Source: Paraburkholderia solisilvae (GTDB taxonomy: Bacteria; Pseudomonadota; Gammaproteobacteria; Burkholderiales; Burkholderiaceae). From it: a stretch of 64,000 bases of DNA. The notes under the pieces are model-generated. The model was not told the DNA's origin. It saw only the letters and a program-made list of their open reading frames with translations, and did no database searches. Below are positions 55,289-63,485 of the stretch, in pieces. The translations under genes and the position numbers were made by a program. Numbering within the stretch: the first letter of the stretch is position 1; each line of letters opens with the position of its first letter. The stretch spans positions 56,599 through 120,598 of the forward strand of contig NZ_CADIKF010000019.1 of NCBI RefSeq assembly GCF_902859875.1, read 5' to 3'.

Positions 55289-55645
55289 ATGCTGCGGGTT
55301 CTGATTTGCGTCAGCGTGCTTGCCGTGCCGCTGTCGGCGAACGCGTTTACGGGGGCTGACCTCAACAGGCTGTGCACGAAAACCGATATCGCGTCGCGAA
55401 GCGCATGCGGTGCGTATATCGAAGGCGCGGCGGATGGCGTGTTCAATACGATCGATGCGATCGGCGGCACGACCGGACCGCGCGTCGGGCAATACTTTTG
55501 TCTGCCGCCCGAAGCCCGTTCGCAGCAACTGACCGATGCGGTGCGCAAATACATCGCGGAAAATCCGAATGCGGCAAGCTTCAATGCGAGTACCGCGGTG
55601 TCGCTCGGGCTCGGCAAGGCGTTTCCATGCAAGGGGGCGAACTGA
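55289..55645 (+). CDS. Rap1a/Tai-family immunity protein-like secreted protein
   Basis: 118 residues with a signal peptide (M-L-R-V-L-I-C-V-S-V-L-A-V-P-L-S-A-N-A) preceded by AAGGATCACC. The mature part matches the Tai4/Rap1a pattern: L-N-R-L-C, a Cys in S-R-S-A-C-G-A-Y-I-E-G, and Q-Y-F-C-L-P-P, with four Cys probably in two disulfides. Rap1a/Tai proteins neutralise type VI secretion amidases in the periplasm. No amidase effector or T6SS gene lies within the window, so it is an orphan immunity gene or a domesticated relative. Confidence 0.75.
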   Translation: MLRVLICVSVLAVPLSANAFTGADLNRLCTKTDIASRSACGAYIEGAADGVFNTIDAIGGTTGPRVGQYFCLPPEARSQQLTDAVRKYIAENPNAASFNASTAVSLGLGKAFPCKGAN

Positions 55646-56394
55646 GCTCCGCACGACTCGGCTCGGGACGCGCCATTCCGACGCTCGGGCATCGGTAGTC
55701 GCCTCGCGCGGCACGGATTCATTCGGGTGTTCGCGGTGACGATGTGCGCCGGCTGAAGCCGCTTCTCGAGCATCGGCTTCGCGCGTGTGAACGGGTTTTC
55801 GCAGCGCGTTCCGATGGGTGACGGTTCATGCTGCGTTGGTTCGTGCTCCGTTGGTTGATGCTCTGTTTGCCGGGGCATCCAGTATCAGTCGTATCCGCCC
55901 GCAATCTGCCGCGCATGTCGCGGCAATGCAGCCGCTGCCTGAAGGTCTGCGGATCCATAGGTTCGTGGATCTGCAGGGCTGCGGGTCTGCGTTTCAGAAA
56001 GCCTGTGTCAGACACAGGCACGCGCGCTGCATGTCCGTACCGTCGCCGGCTCGGTGATGGTCACTGAGGGTCACTGAGGGTCACAGCGAGGCGCGCAACG
56101 TGCGCGCCGTCAGTCGCTTCGCCGGCCATCGGTCCGGCCGCAATGAGCACGGCGTCGACGCGCATCCCGATCGAACCAACCCATACCCATGGTCGGGCGA
56201 TCGATCGGACACGGTGCGCGACGCAGTTCGACGTCGCATGCCGCGATTTGCGTATCGGTCGCGCATCGGTCGCGCATCGGTTCGGTTGCCTGAGCGGTCG
56301 CCGTATCGAGTGGCCATATTGAGCCGGCTTACGCAGATCGCCCGGCACCGGCCGCTCTCCCTTTTTCCGTAACCTGAACAGGAATGACGCATTC
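55646..56394. other. 750-base gap without a recognisable gene
   Basis: Small open frames on both strands (for example 55828-56067) lack ribosome-binding sites and family matches. The gap holds short repeats: GTTGGTT-based duplications near 55835-55860, the 10-bp unit TCACTGAGGG (two full copies and a third partial, 56061-56086) and CATCGGTCGCG (56255-56285). It must contain the mscS promoter. Confidence 0.55.
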
Positions 56395-57810
56395 ATGGTG
56401 ACGTTCGACGATTTCAGCCGCATCGCCGCGGCGCCGCTTCATGCATGGCCCGGCGCGCTGATCGTGTCCGTCTGTCTGAGCGTCGTCGCGATCGGCGTGC
56501 ACTGGCTGGGGCAGCGGGTGCTGATGCGTATTGCGCGGCCGTATCCGGTGATGACCGTCGTGCTGCACCATATCGGCCGGCCGGCGCGGTTCGCGATGGC
56601 GATCGTCGCGCTCGAGATCGTCTGGTGGGAAGCGCCGGACACGCTGCTTTTCATCGGCGGCTTGCGCGACGCGGCCGCGTTCGCGCTGATCGCCGCGATC
56701 ACGTGGCTATCGGTGCGCAGCGCGGCTGCGATCGGCGAAGCGATCGTCGCTGCCCATCCGCTCGACACCGTCGACAACCTGCAGGCTCGCCGCATCCACA
56801 CCCAGGCGCGCGTGCTCGCACGCACGGTGATGGTGGTGATCGTGATCATCGGGATCGGCGCCGCGTTGATGACCTTCCCGAATGTCCGGCAGATCGGCGC
56901 GAGCCTGCTCGCCTCGGCGGGCGTCGCCGGTCTGGTCGCCGGTATCGCCGCGCGGCCGGTGCTCGGCAATCTGATCGCCGGCCTGCAGATCGCACTGTCG
57001 CAGCCGATCCGGCTCGACGACGTGGTGGTGATCGAGGGCGAGTGGGGCCGCATCGAGGAAATCACGGGCACCTATGTGTCAGTGCGGCTGTGGGACCAGC
57101 GGCGCCTGATTGTGCCGCTGCAATGGTTCATCGAGAATCCGTTTCAGAACTGGACCCGCAACGACGCGCAGATCGTCGGCAGCGTGTTCATGTTCGTCGA
57201 CTACCGGATGCCGCTCGCGCCGCTGCGCGACGAACTCGCGCGGCTTGTCGAAACCGCGCCCGAGTGGGACGGCCGCGTGCAGGTGTTGCAGGTCACCGAT
57301 GCGACCGAACGCGCGATGCAGTTGCGCGTGCTGGTCAGCTCCGGCGATTCGGCACTCAACTGGGATTTGCGCTGCCGGATTCGCGAAGGGCTGGTGAGCT
57401 TCGTGCAGCGCCACTATCCGCACTATCTGCCGCGCGCGCGCGCCGATCTGGCGGCAAACTGGGTCGCCGACGCTGACGTGGGGCGCGTGATCGCGGCCGC
57501 GGATACGGGCGAGCCGCTCGAGCGGATGCCGAACGCGACACCCGCGCCGGCGTCGAGCACCGTCGCGGATACCGCGGCCGATCCGGTGGCGGGCCACGGC
57601 GCGCGGGCGCCGGCGAGGCATCGGGGGAAACAGGCGGTGGAGCAGCAGGCAGGTGAGCCAGCGGGCCGCGCAGCAGGCGAGAGGGCTGATGACCATGAAG
57701 CAGGCCGCGCAGCAGGCCATGAAGCAGCCCGGCAACCCCCCCGCGAGCCCGGCCACGAAGCGCGCCCAGAAGCACACTGCACCGACGCGTCGCCCGAGCG
57801 CACCACGTAG
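56395..57810 (+). CDS. MscS-family mechanosensitive channel
   Basis: 471 residues. Three or four N-terminal membrane segments (about 20-180) lead to the pore helix and the beta-domain: L-A-S-A-G-V-A-G-L-V-A-G-I-A-A, then P-I-R-L-D-D-V-V-V-I-E-G-E-W-G-R-I-E-E-I. Residues after about 375 form a long tail rich in Ala, Arg, Glu, His, Pro and Gly with internal near-duplications of A-G-R-A-A-G, unlike typical MscS channels that end near residue 360. The channel opens under membrane tension to release solutes. The adjacent trehalose synthase suggests an osmotic theme. Confidence 0.9.
   Translation: MVTFDDFSRIAAAPLHAWPGALIVSVCLSVVAIGVHWLGQRVLMRIARPYPVMTVVLHHIGRPARFAMAIVALEIVWWEAPDTLLFIGGLRDAAAFALIAAITWLSVRSAAAIGEAIVAAHPLDTVDNLQARRIHTQARVLARTVMVVIVIIGIGAALMTFPNVRQIGASLLASAGVAGLVAGIAARPVLGNLIAGLQIALSQPIRLDDVVVIEGEWGRIEEITGTYVSVRLWDQRRLIVPLQWFIENPFQNWTRNDAQIVGSVFMFVDYRMPLAPLRDELARLVETAPEWDGRVQVLQVTDATERAMQLRVLVSSGDSALNWDLRCRIREGLVSFVQRHYPHYLPRARADLAANWVADADVGRVIAAADTGEPLERMPNATPAPASSTVADTAADPVAGHGARAPARHRGKQAVEQQAGEPAGRAAGERADDHEAGRAAGHEAARQPPREPGHEARPEAHCTDASPERTT
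57640..57730. repeat. Imperfect repeats in the mscS 3' end
   Basis: GCAGGCCGCGCAGCAGGCCATGAAGCAG-like units (20-26 bp apart) recur within the last part of the channel gene, encoding its repetitive tail in frame and a Gln/Ala-rich peptide in the next frame. Confidence 0.5.
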
Positions 57811-58043
57811 CGCCGGACGGCGCGACGCAAGCGCGAATGGAAACGCGACGGTAACGCGACGCGCAACGCAACCGCGCAGCGCAAGCGCGCACCCGCTCGC
57901 GCAGCAAACCGTAACGCGCGCCGGCAGCACGAACCGCTGCGGCGCAAACCGGACGGCCTGCAACCGATCCGGCCTGCGACCGGTCGAACCCGACAGCGGG
58001 CCGCACCGGATATGAGCATGAACAGAACTTCAAGGACACCAGC

Positions 58044-59459
58044 ATGGGCCGACTGATCGTCGTATCGAATCGCGTGGCGACACCTACCGAAACCAAAGGA
58101 TCCGCCGGCGGGCTTGCAGTCGGCCTGTTCGGCGCGCTGAAGGACGCGGGCGGCGTCTGGTTCGGCTGGAGCGGGGACGTGGTCAGCGAGACGGTCGCAA
58201 ACGCGGGCCCGACGCTCGAGCAGGATGGGGCCGTGACGTTCGCGACGGTAGGCCTGACGCGCAAGGACTACGACCAGTACTACCGGGGTTTTTCGAACGC
58301 GACGCTCTGGCCGGTATTCCACTATCGCAACGACCTCGCGCGCTATGAGCGCGACGAATACGCCGGCTACCGGCGCGTGAACGCATGGCTCGCGCATCGG
58401 CTGACCCAACTGCTCGAGCCCGACGACATCATCTGGGCGCACGACTACCATCTGATTCCATTCGCCGAAGCATTGCGTGCCGAAGGCGTGAACAGCCGGA
58501 TCGGCTTCTTCCTGCATATTCCGTTTCCGTCGCCGCAAATCCTGATCAACATTCCGCCGCACGAAGAACTCGTCAAGTCGCTGTGCTGCTACGACCTGCT
58601 CGGCTTTCAGACCGACACCGACCAGCTCGCGTTTCACGACTACATCGAACGTCATGCGCGCGGCACCGTGAAGCCGGGCGGCCACGTCGAGGCATTCGGC
58701 CGCAAGCTGCGCACCGGCGTCTACCGGATCGGCGTGTTCCCGGACGAGATCGCCGAGCAGGCGAGGCGCTACGAAAGCCGGCAGCACGTGCTGGATCTGA
58801 AGCAGAGCCTGGAAGGCCGCAAGCTGATCATGAGCGTCGACCGGCTCGACTATTCGAAGGGACTTGTCGAGCGCTTTCGCGCCTTCGAGCAGCTGCTCGA
58901 ACGTTCGCCCGAATGGCGCGGCAACGTCACGCTGGTGCAGATCGCGCCGCCCACGCGCGCCGATGTGTCGACCTATCAGCAGATCCGTCAGGACCTCGAA
59001 TACGAAGCAGGGCGCATCAACGGCCGCTATTCGGGCCTCGATTACACGCCGATCCGCTATCTGAACCAGCGCTACGACCGCTGGAAACTGATGTCGCTGT
59101 TCCGCGAATCGCAGATCGGTTTCGTCACGCCGCTGCATGACGGCATGAATCTCGTCGCGAAGGAATACGTGGCCGCGCAGAACCCGGACGATCCAGGCGT
59201 GCTGGTGCTGTCGATGTTCGCCGGCGCGGCGGCCGAGCTGACCGGCTCGCTGATCGTCAACCCGCACGATTCGGTCGGCATGTGCGAGGCGCTGCAGCGC
59301 GCGCTGTCGATGCCGCTCGACGAGCGCAAGCGCCGCCATGACATCAACATGGCCGCGCTGCGCAAGAACGACCTCGGCGTGTGGCGCGATACGTTCCTGC
59401 GCGATCTGCGCAGCATCCGGCCCGCCAGCCCGGCGCCGCGCAGCGCGCCGTCGGCCTGA
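58044..59459 (+). CDS. otsA: Trehalose-6-phosphate synthase (UDP-forming)
   Basis: 471 residues, starting [13 protein letters not shown]20 signatures present: [23 protein letters not shown] and the C-terminal D-G-M-N-L-V-A-K-E. It joins UDP-glucose and glucose-6-phosphate to form trehalose-6-phosphate, an osmoprotectant precursor. The otsB phosphatase is not in the window. It may be co-transcribed with the following ATPase gene, whose ATG is 28 bases after its stop. Confidence 0.97.
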   Translation: MGRLIVVSNRVATPTETKGSAGGLAVGLFGALKDAGGVWFGWSGDVVSETVANAGPTLEQDGAVTFATVGLTRKDYDQYYRGFSNATLWPVFHYRNDLARYERDEYAGYRRVNAWLAHRLTQLLEPDDIIWAHDYHLIPFAEALRAEGVNSRIGFFLHIPFPSPQILINIPPHEELVKSLCCYDLLGFQTDTDQLAFHDYIERHARGTVKPGGHVEAFGRKLRTGVYRIGVFPDEIAEQARRYESRQHVLDLKQSLEGRKLIMSVDRLDYSKGLVERFRAFEQLLERSPEWRGNVTLVQIAPPTRADVSTYQQIRQDLEYEAGRINGRYSGLDYTPIRYLNQRYDRWKLMSLFRESQIGFVTPLHDGMNLVAKEYVAAQNPDDPGVLVLSMFAGAAAELTGSLIVNPHDSVGMCEALQRALSMPLDERKRRHDINMAALRKNDLGVWRDTFLRDLRSIRPASPAPRSAPSA

Positions 59460-59486
59460 GGCTGCGCTCGAACCGCGAGGCCGATC

Positions 59487-60650
59487 ATGCTGACCACGCT
59501 GGCGGTGGCCAACTACCGTTCGCTGCGCGATCTGATCGCGCCGCTGCACGGACTCAATGTCGTGACCGGCCCGAACGGCAGCGGCAAGTCGAACGTGTAT
59601 CGCGCGCTGCGCCTGCTTGCCGCGACCGCGCGCGGCGGCGTGATTCCGTCGCTGGCGCGCGAAGGCGGCCTGCAGTCGACGCTGTGGGCGGGCCCCGAGC
59701 GCTTTTCGCGCGCGATGCGGGCCGGCGACGAGCCGGTGCAGGGCACGCGCCGCCACGAGCCGGTGAACCTGCGCCTCGGTTTTGCCGGCGATGAATTCGG
59801 TTATGCGATCGACCTCGGCTTGCCGATTCCGGGGCCGACGCAGTTCAGCCTCGACCCGGTCATCAAGCGCGAGTGCATCTGGAGCGGGCCGCTGTTGCGT
59901 CCGTCGGCGCTGCTGGTCGACCGGCACGGCGCGTCGCTGCGCACGCGCGCGGACAACGGCGACTGGCAGACCGTGCCGCAGACGGTGGCGAGCTTCGACA
60001 GCATGATGACCGAGTTCGCGGACCCGCGCGGCGCGCCGGAAATGCTCGCGGTGCGTGAACAGATTCGCTCGTGGCGCTTCTACGACTACTTTCGCACCGA
60101 CGCGAGCGCGCCCGCGCGACTGCCGCAAATCGGCACGCATACGCCGGTGCTGGCCGACGACGGCGCGGATCTCGCGGCCGCCTTGCAGACGATTCGCGAG
60201 ATCGGCTCGCCGCGCGCGCTCGACGATGCGGTGAGCGATGCGTTTCCCGGCTCGCGCATCGATATCACGAACCTCGACGGCCGCTTCGAAGTGACGATGC
60301 ATCAGCACGGCCTGTTGCGGCCGCTGAAGGCCGCGGAACTGTCCGACGGCACGCTGCGCTATCTGCTGCTGATCGCCGCGCTGCTGACGCCGCGTCCGCC
60401 CGCGCTGCTGGTGCTGAACGAACCGGAGACGAGTCTTCATCCCGATCTGCTGCCCGCGCTCGGACGGTTGATCGCACAGGCGTCCGGGTCTTCCCAGGTG
60501 CTGGTGGTGTCGCACGCGGCGCGTCTCATCGCCGCGCTCGAGCGCGACAGCGGCAGCCAGTCGCTGGTGCTCGAGAAGGAGCTTGGTGCGACGCGCATCG
60601 CGGGTGTCGACGAATTCGACGTGCCGGCGTGGAAGTGGCCGGCGCGATAG
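59487..60650 (+). CDS. OLD/RecF-like AAA family ATPase
   Basis: 387 residues. The N-terminal [11 protein letters not shown] precedes a Walker A (G-P-N-G-S-G-K-S-N, 28-36). The C-terminal half holds the signature L-S-D-G-T-L-R-Y and Walker [14 protein letters not shown], followed by the H-loop V-S-H-A. This SMC/RecF-type AAA_21 ATPase lacks a TOPRIM domain, so it is not a complete OLD nuclease. Family members work in DNA repair or phage defence with nuclease partners; no such partner is adjacent here. It is probably in the same transcript as otsA. Confidence 0.85.
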   Translation: MLTTLAVANYRSLRDLIAPLHGLNVVTGPNGSGKSNVYRALRLLAATARGGVIPSLAREGGLQSTLWAGPERFSRAMRAGDEPVQGTRRHEPVNLRLGFAGDEFGYAIDLGLPIPGPTQFSLDPVIKRECIWSGPLLRPSALLVDRHGASLRTRADNGDWQTVPQTVASFDSMMTEFADPRGAPEMLAVREQIRSWRFYDYFRTDASAPARLPQIGTHTPVLADDGADLAAALQTIREIGSPRALDDAVSDAFPGSRIDITNLDGRFEVTMHQHGLLRPLKAAELSDGTLRYLLLIAALLTPRPPALLVLNEPETSLHPDLLPALGRLIAQASGSSQVLVVSHAARLIAALERDSGSQSLVLEKELGATRIAGVDEFDVPAWKWPAR

Positions 60651-60732
60651 GTCGCGGCCGGATAGATTGCGGCCCGAAGGATTGCGGCCCGACAGATCGC
60701 GCATCCATAGATAGCAGACCCGACGGGTCGCG
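60651..60732. repeat. Five 15-bp repeats after the ATPase gene
   Basis: Units of 15 bp, for example GATTGCGGCCCGAAG and GATTGCGGCCCGACA, follow directly after the stop (60650) up to about 60732, diverging toward the end. On the minus strand the unit reads as a five-residue repeat (S-G-R-D-L / S-G-R-N-L) resembling pentapeptide-repeat geometry, but no start or signal supports translation. Confidence 0.7.
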
Positions 60733-61175
60733 ATGTGAGCGGCTCGCCGTAAGTCAGGCTGCAGTGACGCAGGTGGCCGCCAGGCAGCTCGCGGCGCAGC
60801 CGGTTGCGCGCGAAGCCGTGCGCACTTCGCGCGTGCGCGTCGTGCCGCTTAAAATGCGCGGTCCCGTGTGCATCGATGCGCGTCGCATCGTTCTCTCTTC
60901 GTGAGCGAATGTTTCCCGACTGTAACAGCGCTCTGCAAGTGAAATAGACGCGGTTTTTTCCATCCGCCCAGGCAATAATCGAGTCACGTAAGCAAAACGA
61001 CAGCAGGCAGCAAGGCAAAAACGCCGGCAAAAAGCCGTCGCGCATGGGAGGCCTGCATGCGGAGCGAATCGCCGTTCACACCCCGCAGCCTCACCGCGGG
61101 CGACGACCTGCGGTTCGCTCCAATTGCCCGCAAGCCTGCCGCGCTGGCATACTCGCTCGCCACTACGGAGACGTC
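60733..61175. other. Gap upstream of the GT4 gene, no gene seen
   Basis: About 440 bases with scattered short open frames of no family similarity. It must hold the promoter for the glycosyltransferase; a region around 60900-61030 is AT-richer than its surroundings. A GGAG lies before 61176. Confidence 0.5.
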
Positions 61176-62246
61176 ATGAGAATTGCGCAGATCGCCCCTT
61201 TGACGGAGTCGGTACCGCCGAAGCTTTACGGCGGCACCGAGCGTGTCGTGTCATACATCACCGAGGCGCTGGTCGATCTCGGCCACGACGTCACGCTGTT
61301 CGCCAGCGGCGACTCGGTCACGCGCGCGAAGCTCGAAGCGGTGTGGCCGCGCGCGCTGCGCCTCGATCCGGGCATTCGCGACCGCGTGGCGCCCCATATG
61401 CTGCTGATGGAACTGGTGCGCCGCCAGGCCGACCAGTTCGACGTGCTGCATTTCCATATGGATTACTACTCGTTCTCGGTGTTCAAGCGCCAGGACACGC
61501 CGTTCGTCACGACGCTGCACGGCCGCCTCGATTTGCCCGAGCAGCAGCCGGTATTCGATACGTTCAATACCGCGCCGGTGGTCTCCATCTCGAACTCGCA
61601 GCGCCAGCCGCTGCCGCAGGCGCGCTGGCTGACCACCGTGTATCACGGTTTGCCGGAAGCGCTGTATACGCCGCAACCGGTCGAGCAGAAGTACCTCGCG
61701 TTTCTCGGCCGCATCTCGCCCGAGAAACGGGTCGACACGGCGATTCGCATCGCGGGCCGCTGCGGCATGCCGATCCGAATCGCGGCGAAAGTCGATGCCG
61801 CCGACCGCGAATATTTCGAGCGCGATATCCGGCCGTTGTTCGATCTGCCGTATGTCGAATACATCGGGGAAATCGCCGACCATGAGAAGGCCGGATTCCT
61901 GTCCGGTGCGCATGCGCTGTTGTTCCCGATCGACTGGCCCGAGCCGTTCGGGCTGGTGATGATCGAAGCGATGGCATGCGGCACGCCGGTCATCGCGTTC
62001 AATCGCGGTGCGGTGCCCGAGGTGGTCGATGACGGTGTGTCCGGCTTTATCGTCGAGGACGAGATCGGCGCGGTGGCGGCGGTGAACCGCCTGCACAAGC
62101 TGCCGCGCGAGGGCGTGCGGCGACGCTTCGAGGAGCGCTTCACGTCGCACCGGATGGCGCAGCAATACGTGGACGCGTATCAGTCCGTGATCCGTGCGCA
62201 GAAGCGCTCGCGCTTCAAGGTGATCGATACGTCGACGAGTCCGTGA
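61176..62246 (+). CDS. Glycosyltransferase family 4 protein
   Basis: 356 residues from the ATG at 61176, after CGGAG. The N-terminal acceptor-binding fold starts M-R-I-A-Q-I-A-P-L and has the G-G-T-E-R-V glycine-rich loop. The donor-binding fold carries P-E-P-F-G-L-V-M-I-E-A-M-A (the E-x7-E motif) and C-G-T-P-V-I-A-F. GT4 enzymes transfer sugars from nucleotide donors to polysaccharides, lipids or sucrose-like acceptors. The immediate neighbourhood shows no polysaccharide cluster; the acceptor is unknown. Confidence 0.92.
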   Translation: MRIAQIAPLTESVPPKLYGGTERVVSYITEALVDLGHDVTLFASGDSVTRAKLEAVWPRALRLDPGIRDRVAPHMLLMELVRRQADQFDVLHFHMDYYSFSVFKRQDTPFVTTLHGRLDLPEQQPVFDTFNTAPVVSISNSQRQPLPQARWLTTVYHGLPEALYTPQPVEQKYLAFLGRISPEKRVDTAIRIAGRCGMPIRIAAKVDAADREYFERDIRPLFDLPYVEYIGEIADHEKAGFLSGAHALLFPIDWPEPFGLVMIEAMACGTPVIAFNRGAVPEVVDDGVSGFIVEDEIGAVAAVNRLHKLPREGVRRRFEERFTSHRMAQQYVDAYQSVIRAQKRSRFKVIDTSTSP

Positions 62247-62302
62247 GATTGCATGGCGCCAATGATCGGCGCGACGCGACCGCGCCGATGTGAGTCTTCA
62301 GC

Positions 62303-62566
62303 TTAGGACTGCGAGCCGCCCGATCTCAACTGGTTGTAGGCCCAGTTAGCCAGCGCGGGATCGTGTTGCGGCTTCGAGCTATGCTCGAAGCGCAGCAGGC
62401 CGCCCCCCGCGTAAGCGTCGTCGGGGCGATGAGCTTTCCAGTCCTCCGAGCACCCGCACGGCGGCTGCACGTCGCGCTTCTCATTGCCCGAGCGTCCGTT
62501 TACGCCGATGATCCCGAGCGAACCGGCATCCTCGACGCGCGTATGAATCTGATGGGTGACATTCAT
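62303..62566 (-). CDS. Small hypothetical protein
   Basis: 87 residues, starting M-N-V-T-H-Q-I-H after a strong Shine-Dalgarno (AAGGAAGGG) with an A-rich spacer on the minus strand. It is hydrophilic with a Cys-Gly-Cys in the middle (P-P-C-G-C-S-E-D-W) and no signal peptide or membrane segment. I do not recognise it. A nine-base palindrome (62371-62391) lies within the coding sequence. It is convergent with the GT4 gene. Confidence 0.6.
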   Translation of the reverse strand: MNVTHQIHTRVEDAGSLGIIGVNGRSGNEKRDVQPPCGCSEDWKAHRPDDAYAGGGLLRFEHSSKPQHDPALANWAYNQLRSGGSQS

Positions 62567-62774
62567 TTTTTGCCCTTCCTTTTATAAAGCAGGTTGGAGA
62601 ATCGCTTCGCGCTCGGCGAGCGCGTGCGATGGACACGTCGCTGCGCTGACGTGTCGATTCCATTTTGCTCAGGGCGGCTAAGGGCGGGAAATACTGGAAC
62701 ATCGTGACCCAAACACGGCAGCATTGCGCGCCGCTGCATGCGGATGGGGAAATCGAATCCGTCGACCGGATGCG

Positions 62775-62813
62775 CTGAACCCACAAAGCCGGACCCCGGC
62801 TTTGTGGGTTCAG
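62775..62813. terminator. Perfect 18-bp hairpin downstream of the SYLF gene
   Basis: CTGAACCCACAAAGCCGG (62775-62792), loop ACC, CCGGCTTTGTGGGTTCAG (62796-62813). The stem is perfect over 18 pairs. It is about 85 bases past the stop of the minus-strand SYLF gene. Neither side has a T tract, so it may act as a Rho-dependent or structural terminator. Confidence 0.5.
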
Positions 62814-62897
62814 TTCAGCAAGACGTGAGACTGTTGCGCGTCAGGATGCCGGGTGCATGGACGGCGGCGGACAACGCTGACCGGACGCGCTGCGCGG

Positions 62898-63485
62898 CTA
62901 GATCTTCAGCCGCGTCACCTTCGTACCGGCGAGGGATACATCGGCCATCAAACCCGCGTTAGTGAGGATGAACACTTCGACCGGTGCAGTCGCGGTGGTC
63001 GAATCGACGGCGCCGTTGGCGCCGATCTTCACGAGCGCGACCGACGCATCGGCGCCGACCGACCAGCCGTCCGCACTGCGGAAGCGGTCGAGCGCGTCCT
63101 GCGTCATGAAGCAGAAGATGATCGCCTTCGATTGCGCACCGGCTTGCAGGCCAAACGAACCCGACACCGTGCTGTAGTACCCGACGGAGCTGCCGCCGAC
63201 GCGCAGCGCGCCTTCGCCGTACTGCCCGCCAATCACGAAACCAACCTGAATCACCGACGGGAACACCAGCACGCCGCGCGATTTCGCGACCAGCTCGCGC
63301 GAACCGGTGACAGTGCTGTAAAGCCGGGACATCGTGCCGTCGACGCTCGCGTCAATCGACTGCCGCTTCGACATGTCGGTCGCGCCCGATTCTCCACTCT
63401 TCGTGGTGGTGGTGCAGCCTGCGAGTGCAAGACTTCCGAAAGCGAGCGCGGCGCTACTTTTTAGAATGAAGTTTCGTCTTTGCAT
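62898..63485 (-). CDS. SYLF-domain (YSC84-like) lipoprotein
   Basis: 195 residues. A Tat-like or Sec lipoprotein signal (R-R-N-F-I-L-K then S-L-A-L-A-G-C) gives a lipidated Cys at about residue 24. The rest is the SYLF/YSC84 domain with G-V-L-V-F-P-S-V-I-Q-V-G-F-V-I-G-G and Y-S-T-V-S-G-S-F-G-L-Q-A-G. SYLF domains bind phosphoinositides in eukaryotes; the bacterial lipoproteins are of unknown function and some are immunogenic surface proteins in Burkholderia. The start at 63485 follows an AAAACGATG-type leader. Confidence 0.92.
   Translation of the reverse strand: MQRRNFILKSSAALAFGSLALAGCTTTTKSGESGATDMSKRQSIDASVDGTMSRLYSTVTGSRELVAKSRGVLVFPSVIQVGFVIGGQYGEGALRVGGSSVGYYSTVSGSFGLQAGAQSKAIIFCFMTQDALDRFRSADGWSVGADASVALVKIGANGAVDSTTATAPVEVFILTNAGLMADVSLAGTKVTRLKI

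Noticed and set aside
55828..56067. 79-codon plus-strand frame between the immunity-like gene and mscS
   Set aside because: Starts within a duplicated repeat, no Shine-Dalgarno, Arg/Cys/Trp-rich composition unlike local genes.
57423..60704. 1093-codon open frame on the minus strand opposite otsA and the ATPase gene
   Set aside because: It mirrors well-supported plus-strand genes with clear families; its translation is Arg/Ala/His-rich shadow sequence typical of antisense frames in GC-rich DNA.
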